Assembly (NCBI GenBank): GCA_963819855.1
Contig: CAWFYC010000028.1
Location: forward strand, 186,001 to 250,000
Source of the DNA: JAMXLO01 sp963819855
GTDB taxonomy: Bacteria > Pseudomonadota > Alphaproteobacteria > Acetobacterales > Acetobacteraceae
Reading direction: 5' to 3'
Length of the DNA stretch: 64,000 nt
Position 1 is the first letter of the stretch. Each line of letters opens with the position of its first letter. The position numbers and the translations under genes are program-made. Below are positions 7,845 to 16,895 of the stretch, piece after piece. The notes under the pieces were generated by a model. That model had not been told where the DNA came from. It did no database searches and worked only from the letters and a program-made list of their open reading frames with translations.

Positions 7845-8860
7845 GAACGGTGACGCTCAGCCACGGCGGCGGCGGCAAGGCGATGAAGGATCTGATCGAC
7901 GAGGTGTTCGTCGCCGCGTTCGACAATCCGCTGCTGGCGCCGCTGGACGATCAGGCGCGCGTGCCGATGTCGCTGTTGGCGCAATACGGCGACCGGCTGG
8001 CAATGACCACCAACTCGTTTGTGGTCGATCCGCTGGAGTTCCCCGGCGGCGACATCGGCAAACTTGCAGTGTGCGGCACGATCAATGACCTCGCGGTCGG
8101 CGGCGCCATTCCGTTGTATTTGTCATGCGCCGCGATCATCGAGGAGGGCCTGCCGATCGATCTGCTCCGCCGCATCGCGCAATCGATGGCCGTGGCGTCG
8201 CGCGAGGCCGGCGTGCAGGTGGTGACCGGCGACACCAAGGTGGTGCCGCGTGGCGCCTGCGACAAACTCTTCCTGACCACGACCGGCATCGGTGTGATCC
8301 GCGCCGGGGTCGAGCTTGGTGCACATCGCGCGCAACCGGGCGACGCGGTGCTGGTCAACGGCGTCCTCGGCGACCACGGATCGGCGATCCTGGCCGCGCG
8401 TGGCGATCTGGCGCTGGATGCGCCGATCGACAGCGACTGTGCCCCTCTCCATGGGCTGGTCGATACGCTGCTGCGCGCGGCACCGGGCACGCGCTTCATG
8501 CGCGATGCGACGCGCGGCGGCGTGGCCACGGTGCTGAACGAGATCGCGGTCGCCGCCAATTGTGGCATCGAGCTCGATGAACACGCCGTGCCGTTGCGGG
8601 AAGCGGTGAAAGGCTTCTGTGAGATCCTCGGGCTCGATCCGCTGTACCTCGCCAACGAGGGCCGGCTGGTCGCGATCGTCCCGCCGACAGAAGCAGACCG
8701 AGCGACTGCCGCGATGCGGGCGCATCCACTCGGCGCCGGCGCGTGCCGCATCGGCCAGGTCACCGATCGGCGTCCGCGCCAGGTGGTCATGCACACGGTG
8801 CTCGGCGGACAGCGGATCGTGGACATGCTGGTCGGCGATCAGTTACCACGCATCTGCTGA
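7841..8860 (+). CDS. hypE: Carbamoyl dehydratase HypE
   Basis: 339 aa. HypE receives the carbamoyl group from HypF on its C-terminal cysteine and dehydrates it with ATP to thiocyanate. The PurM-like N-terminus has LSHGGGGKAM, the middle has TGDTKVVPRGACDKLF and RDATRGGVATVLNE, and the protein ends in the diagnostic PRIC, with the acceptor cysteine last. ATG 7841 overlaps the hypD stop (ATGA). It is the last gene of the operon. hypA, hypB and hydrogenase structural genes are not in this window. Confidence 0.96.
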   Translation: MRTVTLSHGGGGKAMKDLIDEVFVAAFDNPLLAPLDDQARVPMSLLAQYGDRLAMTTNSFVVDPLEFPGGDIGKLAVCGTINDLAVGGAIPLYLSCAAIIEEGLPIDLLRRIAQSMAVASREAGVQVVTGDTKVVPRGACDKLFLTTTGIGVIRAGVELGAHRAQPGDAVLVNGVLGDHGSAILAARGDLALDAPIDSDCAPLHGLVDTLLRAAPGTRFMRDATRGGVATVLNEIAVAANCGIELDEHAVPLREAVKGFCEILGLDPLYLANEGRLVAIVPPTEADRATAAMRAHPLGAGACRIGQVTDRRPRQVVMHTVLGGQRIVDMLVGDQLPRIC

Positions 8861-8964
8861 CGCGACAGTGGTCCGATTGGTTGCGCTGTGAATGGACGGC
8901 GGCGACCGCAGCCGGCTTCGCCTAGAAGCGCCTGTCAATGTGAACCGGAAAGGAACATTCGACC

Positions 8965-10176
8965 GTGACGACCGATGCGGGCGCGGAGTCCGCCTACGCT
9001 TGGCTGCGCCTGGCGATCTGCACGGCGCTGAGCACAATCGGCGGCATCAGTCTGTGGTCCGTGGTCGTCGTGCTGCCCGCGGTGCAGGCGGAATTCGGCG
9101 TCGACCGCGCGACCGCCTCGCTGCCCTACACATTGACCATGATCGGCTTTGCCGTGGGCGGCGTGGCGATGGGGCGGCTAGCGGACCGTTTCGGCATCAG
9201 GCTGCCGGCACTGATCGGCGCGGTGGCGATCAGCCTTGGGTACATCGCCGCGGCCAATGCGACCAGCCTGTGGCAGTTCGCCTTGGCCCAAGGGCTGCTG
9301 ATCGCATTGCTTGGCGGCGCCGCATCATTCGGACCAATCGTCGCGGACATTTCACACTGGTTCACCCGCCGGCGCGGCATCGCGGTCGCGGTCGCGGCAT
9401 CGGGCAACTATCTCGCCGGAACAATCTGGCCATCGCTAATTCAGCATTTCGTGCAGACGGCGGGCTGGCGGCAGACGCATCTCGGCATCGGCGTGGTGTG
9501 CGCGGTGACGATGATTCCGCTCGCACTCCTGCTGCGTCGCAAAGCGCCACCTCAGCAGGCCGCGGTGCTCGGCGTCATGCCGTCGCAGGCCTCGCTCGGT
9601 CTGTCGCCAGCAACGCTGCAGATCGTGCTGGCGGTCGCCGGCTTCTGCTGCTGCGTCGCCATGTCGATGCCGCAGGTGCATATCGTCGCCTACTGCGGAG
9701 ATCTCGGCTATGGCACCGAACGCGGCGCCGAGATGCTGTCGCTGATGCTCGGCCTCGGCATCATCAGCCGCGTGGGCACCGGTTTCGTCGCTGATCGGAT
9801 CGGCGGCTTGCCAACGCTGCTACTGGGTTCCGTCGGCCAGATGCTGGCACTGCTGCTGTATCTCGGCTTCAGCGGCATGACGTCGCTGTTTGCGATCTCC
9901 GCACTGTTCGGCTTGGTGCAGGGCGGCATTGTACCGAGTTATGCGATCATCATCCGCGAATACCTGCCGGCGCGCGAGGCCGCTACGCGGTTCGGCGTGG
10001 TGGTCATGGCGACGATGTTCGGCATGGCATTCGGTGGCTGGATCTCCGGCGTGATCTTCGATGTGACCGGGTCCTACAACGCGGCGTTCGCCAATGGCGC
10101 GTTATGGAATCTGCTCAATGCCGGCATCGCCCTGGCGCTGCTGACCCGAGGCGCAAGGCGCGTGGCGCTGGCATAG
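8965..10176 (+). CDS. MFS transporter (12 predicted membrane spans)
   Basis: 403 aa, strongly hydrophobic, with the MFS loop-2/3 motif GRLADRFGIRLPALIG near residue 70 and the matching half-repeat GFVADRIGGLPTLLLG near residue 270. An inner-membrane secondary transporter of small organic solutes; the substrate cannot be read from sequence. It starts at GTG 8965, with GGAAAGGA about 10 bases upstream. It lies about 100 bases after hypE on the same strand but has no obvious link to hydrogenase maturation, and it is convergent with the liv operon downstream. Confidence 0.88.
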   Translation: MTTDAGAESAYAWLRLAICTALSTIGGISLWSVVVVLPAVQAEFGVDRATASLPYTLTMIGFAVGGVAMGRLADRFGIRLPALIGAVAISLGYIAAANATSLWQFALAQGLLIALLGGAASFGPIVADISHWFTRRRGIAVAVAASGNYLAGTIWPSLIQHFVQTAGWRQTHLGIGVVCAVTMIPLALLLRRKAPPQQAAVLGVMPSQASLGLSPATLQIVLAVAGFCCCVAMSMPQVHIVAYCGDLGYGTERGAEMLSLMLGLGIISRVGTGFVADRIGGLPTLLLGSVGQMLALLLYLGFSGMTSLFAISALFGLVQGGIVPSYAIIIREYLPAREAATRFGVVVMATMFGMAFGGWISGVIFDVTGSYNAAFANGALWNLLNAGIALALLTRGARRVALA

Positions 10177-10212
10177 TCGATGCAGCGCGGCGTCGGCAGG
10201 TTGCGGTGCGCA

Positions 10213-10917
10213 TCATCCGACACCGATCAGCCCTGCCAGCAGCCTCGGATCATCGAGCAGTGGCTGGCTGGCCTGGTCGTAGACCAGCCTGCCGCGATCC
10301 AGGATGATCGCGCGCGCAGCAAACTCCAGAGCCAGCCGCGCATGCTGTTCGACCAGCACGATGGCGAGCCCGTCGTCCTGACGCAGGCGGTGCAGCGCGG
10401 CAAGCAATCCATCGACAATGATCGGTGCCAGGCCCTCGAGCGGTTCGTCGAGCAGCAACAGCGAGGGATTGCCCATCAGCGCACGCCCGATCGCCAGCAT
10501 CTGCTGTTCGCCGCCGGAAAGCTGGTTGCCCATGTTGCGCCGGCGGACCGCAAGCGACGGGAACAGTTGGTAGACGCGTTCGCGCGTCCAGCGTGCGCCG
10601 GCGCGTGCGGCGACGCTCAGGTTCTCGTCAACGTTCAACGACGGGAATATCTCGCGCTCCTGCGGCACGAAGCCAATGCCGAGACGCGCGCGCTGGAACG
10701 GCTGTAGCCGCTCGATCGACCGGCCGCCAAATTCGATGCGTCCGGCATGCCGCGTCGTGTGGCCGAGCACCGTCGCCAGCAGCGTCGACTTGCCGACACC
10801 ATTGCGCCCCAGCACCGCCAGCGTGCCGCCGTCCGTCACACTGAGCGAGACGTGTTCCAGCACCACGGTCTCGCCGTAGCCCGCCGACACGTCGTGCAGC
10901 GCGAGGCAGTCAGCCAT
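10213..10917 (-). CDS. livF: Branched-chain amino-acid-type ABC ATPase LivF
   Basis: 234 aa, last gene of the livK-H-M-G-F run. Walker A GRNGVGKSTLL, signature LSGGEQQMLAIGRAL and Walker B LLLLDEPLEGL are all intact, with a D-loop and H-loop (VLVEQHARLAL) after them. ATG 10917 overlaps the livG stop by 8 bases; a longer open frame upstream lies inside livG and is ignored. LivF and LivG form the cytoplasmic ATPase pair of HAAT-family importers. Confidence 0.93.
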   Translation of the reverse strand: MADCLALHDVSAGYGETVVLEHVSLSVTDGGTLAVLGRNGVGKSTLLATVLGHTTRHAGRIEFGGRSIERLQPFQRARLGIGFVPQEREIFPSLNVDENLSVAARAGARWTRERVYQLFPSLAVRRRNMGNQLSGGEQQMLAIGRALMGNPSLLLLDEPLEGLAPIIVDGLLAALHRLRQDDGLAIVLVEQHARLALEFAARAIILDRGRLVYDQASQPLLDDPRLLAGLIGVG

Positions 10918-11662
10918 GCCGGCGCTCGCCGAGATAGACCTCGCGCACGCGCACATCCGCGGCGATCTCCGCCGGGGTTCCTTCAACCAGAACGCTGCCC
11001 TGCACCAGCACCGTGATGCGGTGAGCGAAGCGGAACACCAGCTCCATATCATGCTCGATGATCAGTACCGCGATGTCGCGCGGAAGCCGTTCGATCACCT
11101 CGAAGATGATCGCGCTTTCCGCCGCCGGCACGCCGGCAGCCGGTTCGTCCAGCAGCAGCACGGCCGGTTGCAGACCGAGTGCGATGGCGATCTCCACCAG
11201 ACGCTGCTTGCCATACGGCAGATCCTTTACCGGCACCAGCGCATCGTCCGCGATGCGCAGACGTTCGAGCAATGCGTAGGCGTGTTCCAGCATGGCCCGA
11301 CGCGGCCCGAGCGACCGGAATATGTCGCCCCCGGTGCCTGCCTGTTCGGTGACTGCCAGAGCGACATTTTCCAGCACCGTTAGGCCTCGGAACAGCGTGT
11401 TGATTTGGAACGTCCGGCCGAGTCCGCGCAGCACGCGTGCTGCCTGCGGCAGCGCGGTGATATCCTCGCCGCCGAGCAGGATACGGCCTGCCGATGGCGG
11501 CAGCCGGCCGGTGATCAGGTTGATGAACGTCGTCTTGCCGGCGCCGTTCGGGCCGATCAATGCGTGGCGCGCACCGGCTGCGAGCTGGAAATGAATGTCG
11601 TTCGCGACGATCAGTGCACCGAACCGCCGGTGCAGGCCAATGGTTTGCAGTGCCGGTGTCAT
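10910..11662 (-). CDS. livG: Branched-chain amino-acid-type ABC ATPase LivG
   Basis: 250 aa from ATG 11662. Walker A GPNGAGKTTF, the Liv-type degenerate signature LPYGKQRLVEIAIAL, and Walker B VLLLDEPAAGV. The C-terminal region ends with the LivG-type segment AEIAADVRVREVYLGE. The start overlaps the livM stop by 4 bases and the end overlaps livF, so the three are tightly coupled. Confidence 0.93.
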   Translation of the reverse strand: MTPALQTIGLHRRFGALIVANDIHFQLAAGARHALIGPNGAGKTTFINLITGRLPPSAGRILLGGEDITALPQAARVLRGLGRTFQINTLFRGLTVLENVALAVTEQAGTGGDIFRSLGPRRAMLEHAYALLERLRIADDALVPVKDLPYGKQRLVEIAIALGLQPAVLLLDEPAAGVPAAESAIIFEVIERLPRDIAVLIIEHDMELVFRFAHRITVLVQGSVLVEGTPAEIAADVRVREVYLGERRHG

Positions 11663-12615
11663 CGGCGCAGCAACAGATCGATCAGGCCGAGTATCCCGCC
11701 GCGCGCGAACATCACCAGCAGCACCAGCAGCAGACCGATCCAGAAATACCAGAATTCCGGATCGAGTTTCGCCAACTGGTCCTGCGCGATCATGTACAGG
11801 CTGGCGCCGACGAACGCACCGTACAGGCGGCCGATGCCGCCGAACACCAGCATGATGACGATCTCGCCGGAACGTTGAAAGCCAAGCACCGTGAGGCCGA
11901 CGAACTGTGTGGTCTGCGCCAGCAAGGCGCCGGCGATGCCGGCGAGTGCGGCGGATATCGTATAGACTGCGATCAGCCGCCGTCGCACAGGCGAGCCGAT
12001 CGCATGCATGCGCGCGGTGTTCTCGCGAATGCCGACCAGCGAGCGGCCGAATTGCGAGTGCACCAGGCGGCGTGCGAACAGCCAGGTCGGGAACAGAACG
12101 ACCAGACAATAGAGATAAGCGGTGTGGCCGAACAGGTCGAAGCGGAAGATGCCGAAGATAGGATCAATGTCCACGCCTTGCAGTCCATCAGCGCCGCCGG
12201 TGACGAAGCTCGCCTTGTTCGCCACCTCGGCCAGCAAGGCGGTGATGGCAAGGGTCAGCATCAGCAACGTGAGGCCCTGCGTGCGCAGGATGACGAGACC
12301 CGACGCCCATCCGACCGCGGCGGCCGCCGCCGCACCAACCAGCAGGCCGGACAGCGGTTCACCGCACACACGCGCCGCATAGATGCCGGCAGCGTAGGCG
12401 CCGACGCCGAAGAATGCGGAATGGCCAAGCGTGATGATCCCGGCGTAGCCGAGAACCAGATCCAGCGACAGCGCGAACAGGATCATGATCAGGATCTGGC
12501 TGCCGAGAGACAGGTAGTCGGAAAAGCAGAAATAGGCGGCGATCGCGATGGCCCAGGGCAGCAATTCGATAGCGCGCAGGCGGTGGCGGCGGATCAGCGC
12601 GTCAACGGGTGACAC
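11659..12615 (-). CDS. livM: Branched-chain amino-acid-type ABC permease LivM
   Basis: 318 aa hydrophobic permease. The family hallmark GYAGIITLGHSAFFGVGAYAAG is present at about residues 53-74, and the EAA-like coupling region VGIRENTARMHAIG at about 200. Its stop overlaps livG by 4 bases and it starts immediately after livH (12616). It forms the inner-membrane channel together with LivH. Confidence 0.93.
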   Translation of the reverse strand: MSPVDALIRRHRLRAIELLPWAIAIAAYFCFSDYLSLGSQILIMILFALSLDLVLGYAGIITLGHSAFFGVGAYAAGIYAARVCGEPLSGLLVGAAAAAAVGWASGLVILRTQGLTLLMLTLAITALLAEVANKASFVTGGADGLQGVDIDPIFGIFRFDLFGHTAYLYCLVVLFPTWLFARRLVHSQFGRSLVGIRENTARMHAIGSPVRRRLIAVYTISAALAGIAGALLAQTTQFVGLTVLGFQRSGEIVIMLVFGGIGRLYGAFVGASLYMIAQDQLAKLDPEFWYFWIGLLLVLLVMFARGGILGLIDLLLRR

Positions 12616-13485
12616 TCAGGCGCGACCGAACAGACCGGCGGGGCGCCACAGCAACAGGGCGATCATGGCGGCGAACACGAAGAAGGCGCCGAGTTCCGGC
12701 ACGAGGTACTTGCACGCGGTATCACCGAACCCCAGCAGCAGCGCGGCGATGAACGGCCCGCGCAGCGAGCCGAGACCGCCGATCGCGACGACCATCAGGA
12801 AGTAGACCAGATATTCGGTGGCGTAGCCGGGATATATTGCCAGGATGTCGGCCCCGAGACCGCCGCCGAGTGCCGCGAGGCCGGAGCCGAGAGCGAAGGC
12901 GAGCGAGAACAGGCGGCGCGTGTCGATGCCGATCGATTCGGCCATGCGGCGATTGTCCACCGCGGCGCGAAGCTGGGCACCGAAGTTAGTGCGCTCGATG
13001 CCGAGCCAGAGCAGAGCGATCAAGACGAAGCCGACAACGATGAGGAAGGAACGATACATCGGGAAGCTGCGGAAGCCGAGATCGAGCTGGCCGCTGAGCA
13101 TGACGGGCAGATGCATCGGCTGCGGCAACGGGCCCCACAGGTAGCGAACGATGGCGACCGACATGAAGATCAGACCGATGGTGAACAGCACCTGCTCCAG
13201 TTCACTTGCGCCATAGAGGCGAGCGTAGAGCGTGCGTTCGAGCAGCACGCTGATCAGCGCCGTCACAATGAACGCCGCCAGCAGCGCAAGTCCGAACGGC
13301 ACCGCGTAGGTGTTCATCAGCGTCACGGTGACGTAGCCGCCGGCCATGGCGAACACACCATGTGCCAGGTTTACGAAGCCCATCAGGCCCATGGTCACGG
13401 ACAGGCCAACCGAGACGATATAGAGGATCATCGCATAGGCGAGCCCATGGAACAGGATCGAGGTCAGGGCTTCCATTGATTCCAC
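12616..13485 (-). CDS. livH: Branched-chain amino-acid-type ABC permease LivH
   Basis: 289 aa from GTG 13485, or 286 aa from ATG 13476; no clear Shine-Dalgarno separates them. GLMGFVNLAHGVFAMAGGYV is the LivH signature, and the coupling-loop motif RAAVDNRRMAESIGID follows. A palindromic repeat (13493-13583) lies between this gene and the binding-protein gene, so expression of the permease genes may depend on read-through of that hairpin. Confidence 0.92.
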   Translation of the reverse strand: MESMEALTSILFHGLAYAMILYIVSVGLSVTMGLMGFVNLAHGVFAMAGGYVTVTLMNTYAVPFGLALLAAFIVTALISVLLERTLYARLYGASELEQVLFTIGLIFMSVAIVRYLWGPLPQPMHLPVMLSGQLDLGFRSFPMYRSFLIVVGFVLIALLWLGIERTNFGAQLRAAVDNRRMAESIGIDTRRLFSLAFALGSGLAALGGGLGADILAIYPGYATEYLVYFLMVVAIGGLGSLRGPFIAALLLGFGDTACKYLVPELGAFFVFAAMIALLLWRPAGLFGRA

Positions 13486-13492
13486 TGCGCCC

Positions 13493-13583
13493 GGTCATTG
13501 CGAGCGAAGCGAAGCAATCTCGGGCCAGTTGTGCGCGCACCCTCGGCCCGAGATTCCTTCGTCGCGTCGCTCCTCGCAATGAC
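13493..13583. repeat. Palindromic repeat, family B
   Basis: Outer arms GTCATTGCGAG and CTCGCAATGAC are exact inverted copies, and inner segments AATCTCGGGCC and GGCCCGAGATT continue the pairing. The 91-bp unit can fold into a long hairpin between livK and livH. It is a type of scattered intergenic repeat seen in many proteobacteria; it could act as a partial terminator or mRNA stabiliser. Confidence 0.85.
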
Positions 13584-13595
13584 AGAGGCGCGTGG

Positions 13596-14786
13596 TCATT
13601 TCTGCTTGTTGATCTCCTTCCACGGGTCCTTCACCATCGGTATGGTTTCGAACTCTACATTGGCCAACTGACCGTTCACCTTCTCGATCCGCCGAATGTA
13701 CTCGTTCTGCACGATGTCGCGGGTATCGGGATCGATCATGATCGGTCCGCGCGGGCTGTTATCGTTCTTCCAGCCCTTCAGCAGCTCCATCGTCTTGTCC
13801 GGATCAATGTTGCCATTTTGTGCGATGATGGCGTGGAAGATCGCGGCCATGCCGTCATAGGCGCCGACCACTTCGAAGGCGGGCTCCTGATCGGTGCCGA
13901 ACTCCGCCTGGTACGCCTTGACGAATTCCCGGTTGGCCGGCCGGTCACCTGCCGCAGAATAGTGGAGCGCGGTGACCACGCCGAGCGCCACATCGCCCAT
14001 GTTCTTCAGCTCTTCATCGGTAGTGATGTCACCGGTCCCGATCAGCTTGATCCCTGCCGCTTTCAGCCCGAGTTCACCGAACGTCTTCATCAGCGCCGTC
14101 GCATCCTTGCCGCCGGGAACGAACACGAACACCGCATCGGGTCCGGCGTCCTTGGCGCGCTGCATGAACGGTACATAGTCGGGATTGGCGAGCGGCATGT
14201 GCACGGAGCCAACGATCTGGCCGCCGGCGTCGGTGAAGCCCTTGGTGAACGCTGCTTCGGCGTCGATCCCGGGCCCATAGTCGGTGACCGCGGTGAACAC
14301 CTTCCTGATGCCGTTCTTCGCTGCCCACTGGCCCAGCGGATAGCTCGACTGCCACATGGTGAACGACGTGCGAGCGATATAAGGCGACTTGGTGGTGATC
14401 ATCGCGGTGCCGGCATTCATAATGAAGAACGGCACCTTTGCCTCGGTCGCCAACGGTGCGATCGCCAGCGCGTTTGGCGTGTAAACCGTGCCGGCGAGAA
14501 GCTGCACGTGATCGCGGGTGATCAGTTCCTGTGCCATGCGTTTGGCGACCTCGGGATTGGGCCCCGTGTCATCGCGGCGAATGATCTCCAGCTTCACGCC
14601 GGGCGGCAGATCCTTTTCGTGCTGTTTCACATAAAGCCGAATGCCACGGTCGAGCAGTTCGCCGACGGCGGCGAACGGTCCAGAATAGGTATCGACGATC
14701 CCCAGCTTCACTGTCTGCGCGAGCGCCGTCGTGCTGACGACGGCCGCCAGGCAGACGGCCGCGACAGCAGATGTCCAGAATCTCAT
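13596..14786 (-). CDS. livK: Periplasmic binding protein of the Liv importer
   Basis: 396 aa. ATG 14786 has GGGAGGTG close upstream; the longer open frame is not coding. The N-terminus is a Sec signal peptide ending ALA-Q (about residue 23), followed by the type 1 periplasmic-fold start VKLGIVDTYSGPFAAVGELL. It is probably lipid-free and periplasmic. The operon begins with a CoA-transferase and a GST rather than amino-acid genes, so the ligand may be an organic acid or aromatic compound rather than Leu/Ile/Val. Confidence 0.92.
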   Translation of the reverse strand: MRFWTSAVAAVCLAAVVSTTALAQTVKLGIVDTYSGPFAAVGELLDRGIRLYVKQHEKDLPPGVKLEIIRRDDTGPNPEVAKRMAQELITRDHVQLLAGTVYTPNALAIAPLATEAKVPFFIMNAGTAMITTKSPYIARTSFTMWQSSYPLGQWAAKNGIRKVFTAVTDYGPGIDAEAAFTKGFTDAGGQIVGSVHMPLANPDYVPFMQRAKDAGPDAVFVFVPGGKDATALMKTFGELGLKAAGIKLIGTGDITTDEELKNMGDVALGVVTALHYSAAGDRPANREFVKAYQAEFGTDQEPAFEVVGAYDGMAAIFHAIIAQNGNIDPDKTMELLKGWKNDNSPRGPIMIDPDTRDIVQNEYIRRIEKVNGQLANVEFETIPMVKDPWKEINKQK

Positions 14787-14874
14787 GAGCACCTCCCAGT
14801 ATTGTCTGCGTTCTGCCGCAGATCGACCGGGACAGCAACGGTGTGCAGGTTGCGCGCCACCGTTACGCGATGCG

Positions 14875-15564
14875 TCAGACTGGATGTTTCGCTGTCTGAT
14901 TGAACAGGATCCGCCGCTCTTCCTCGCTGGGCGGCGCGCGCCGGCGCAGTTCCTTGCCGAGATCGATGCCACGCTGCACCGCCGGCCGTTGCTTGATCGC
15001 CTCACGCCAGCGGGCGACGTTGGGGAACTCGTCCAGCGCCTGACCCAGCGGCTTCGAGATCAGCACCCACGGAAACGACGCCATGTCGGCGATCGAATAT
15101 TCGTCGAGAATGTAGTCGCGTCCCTCGAGCCGACGCTCCAGCACACCCAGGCAGCGGTTGTACTCGTTGGCGTAGCGCTGGTGCGAATAGCTATGCTCGC
15201 CCTGCGCGTAGTTCACGAAATGACTGAGCTGCCCCGCCATCGGCCCCAGATTGCCGACCTGCCAGAACAGCCACTCCAGCGTCTCCTTCCGCCCGCGCCG
15301 GTCGGTCGGCATGAACTGCCCCGACCGCTCCGCGAGGTGCAGCAGGATGGCGCCTGATTCGAACACCGGCACCGTTTCGCCATCGGCGTCGTGATCGACA
15401 ATCGCCGGCATGCGATTGTTGGGACTGATTGCCAGGAACTCGGGCTTGAACTGATCGCCCTTGCCGATGTTCACCGGCACCACACGATACGGCAGCCCGC
15501 ATTCCTCCAGCATGATCGACACTTTCCAGCCGTTCGGCGTCGGCCAGTAATGGAAGTCGATCAT
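14875..15564 (-). CDS. Glutathione S-transferase family protein (Nu/YghU-like)
   Basis: 229 aa. The N-terminal thioredoxin-like domain begins MIDFHYWPTPNGWKVSIMLEE, with the Nu-class pattern TPNGWKVSI in place of a catalytic Tyr or Cys, and has NNRMPAIVDHD and the FESGAILLHLAE glutathione-binding segment. The C-terminal all-helical domain holds YSIADMASFPWV. E. coli relatives YghU and YfcG reduce disulfides with glutathione. ATG 15564 overlaps the CoA-transferase stop by 4 bases, placing it in one operon with that enzyme and the Liv importer. Confidence 0.88.
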   Translation of the reverse strand: MIDFHYWPTPNGWKVSIMLEECGLPYRVVPVNIGKGDQFKPEFLAISPNNRMPAIVDHDADGETVPVFESGAILLHLAERSGQFMPTDRRGRKETLEWLFWQVGNLGPMAGQLSHFVNYAQGEHSYSHQRYANEYNRCLGVLERRLEGRDYILDEYSIADMASFPWVLISKPLGQALDEFPNVARWREAIKQRPAVQRGIDLGKELRRRAPPSEEERRILFNQTAKHPV

Positions 15565-16727
15565 GCCACGATGCCTTCCTTGTAGCCGATCTCGGCCAAG
15601 ATCTCGTCGGTGTGCTCGCCCAAGGCAGGACCGCCGCGGCGCACGCTGGTTGGCGTGGCAGAGAACCGCGCCGCCGGGCGGGCTTGGCGCAGGCGGCCGG
15701 CACCGGAATGCTCGGTCTCCACGACGATGCCATTCGCCACCACCTGCGGGTGCTCGATCATCCGGCTGCGCGTCAGCACCGGCGCACAAGGAACACCTGC
15801 CGCCGTCAACCGATCCAGCCACTCCGCGGCGGGGCGCGTGCGCAGCACCTCCTGCGTCATCGCCAGGCGCTCGTTGATGTGCTTCTGGCGCAACGCCGGT
15901 GTGACGAAGCGCGGATCCTCCAGCCAGTCCGGCCGATCGAGCGCCCGCGTCAGCGCCACCCATTCACGGTCGGTCTGCACCGCCGCGCTGATGTAGTCGT
16001 CTGCCGTCTGATAGATCAGGTCGATGAAGCTGGCGGCCTCCTGCTGCGGCAGTTCATCGCCGACGAAGGTCTGGCTGCCCATGTCGGAGCCCCACAGGAA
16101 CGCCACCACCGCGTCCAGCATGGAGAGCCGCACGTGCTGGCCTTGCCCGGTTCGCTCGCGTGCCAGCAGCGCCGCCGTGATCGCCTGCGCCGCCACCACG
16201 CCGGTCAGCTTGTCGGGCACGATGGTGCGCACCAGCCGCGGCCGCTCGTGGTCGGAGCCGCCCTGGATGCTGGCCAGGCCGGACAGCGCCTGGATCAGCG
16301 GATCGTACACCGGCTTCTGCGCGAACGGTCCCTGCTCGCCGAAGCCGCTGATCGAGACGTAGACGATGTCCGGCGCCAGCGCGCGCACGTTGGCCTCGCC
16401 AAAGCCCATCCGATCGATCACGCCGCTGCGAAAATTCTGGATGAAGACGTCGGCGCCAGCGATCAGCCGCTTCAGCGCTTCAATCCCGGCCGGCGCCTTC
16501 AGGTCCAGCACGATCGAGCGCTTGTTGCGGTTGTTATTGAGGAATGACGCCGAGAACCCCCCGCGCCGGTTGGCCGCTGCGCGCGTGTGGTCGCCGCCGT
16601 CGGGATTCTCCACCTTGATGACATCGGCGCCCTGGTCGGCCAGCAGCATGGTTGCCGAAGGCCCCGACACCATCGAGGTGAGATCAACGATACGATAGCC
16701 GTGCAACGGTCCCGGCATGGCGTTCAC
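15561..16727 (-). CDS. CaiB/BaiF-type (class III) CoA-transferase
   Basis: 388 aa, normal family length. Typical start LHGYRIVDLTSMVSGPSATM with LADQGADVIKVENPDGGD, then NNRNKRSIVLDLKAP and VFIQNFRSGVIDRMG. The expected catalytic Asp lies near the LSMLDAVVAFLWG segment, about residue 204. The family moves CoA between carboxylic acids. As first gene of the operon it may activate the acid imported by the downstream transporter; that link is inferred. It is divergent from a small-ORF pair. Confidence 0.9.
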   Translation of the reverse strand: MNAMPGPLHGYRIVDLTSMVSGPSATMLLADQGADVIKVENPDGGDHTRAAANRRGGFSASFLNNNRNKRSIVLDLKAPAGIEALKRLIAGADVFIQNFRSGVIDRMGFGEANVRALAPDIVYVSISGFGEQGPFAQKPVYDPLIQALSGLASIQGGSDHERPRLVRTIVPDKLTGVVAAQAITAALLARERTGQGQHVRLSMLDAVVAFLWGSDMGSQTFVGDELPQQEAASFIDLIYQTADDYISAAVQTDREWVALTRALDRPDWLEDPRFVTPALRQKHINERLAMTQEVLRTRPAAEWLDRLTAAGVPCAPVLTRSRMIEHPQVVANGIVVETEHSGAGRLRQARPAARFSATPTSVRRGGPALGEHTDEILAEIGYKEGIVA

Positions 16728-16895
16728 TTCCCCTGGTGGCCATCACGGTGTTCCGCCATCGCGCCCGGCAGGTCAAGCTCACGAAAACGTGTTGCTGCAC
16801 ATGCGAAGGGAATGGCAATATCACTGTCGTAAGCATTCGGGAGATTCTTCCAGGGGGCAGAACCCGTTCTGACTTAGACGTAGAGGTTTGCCGTG

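Noticed and set aside
11560..12612. 350-codon plus-strand frame
   Set aside because: Antisense to livM; Gln/Arg/Asp-rich translation without domains.
13362..14903. 513-codon plus-strand frame
   Set aside because: Antisense to livK and the family B repeat; composition of a shadow frame.
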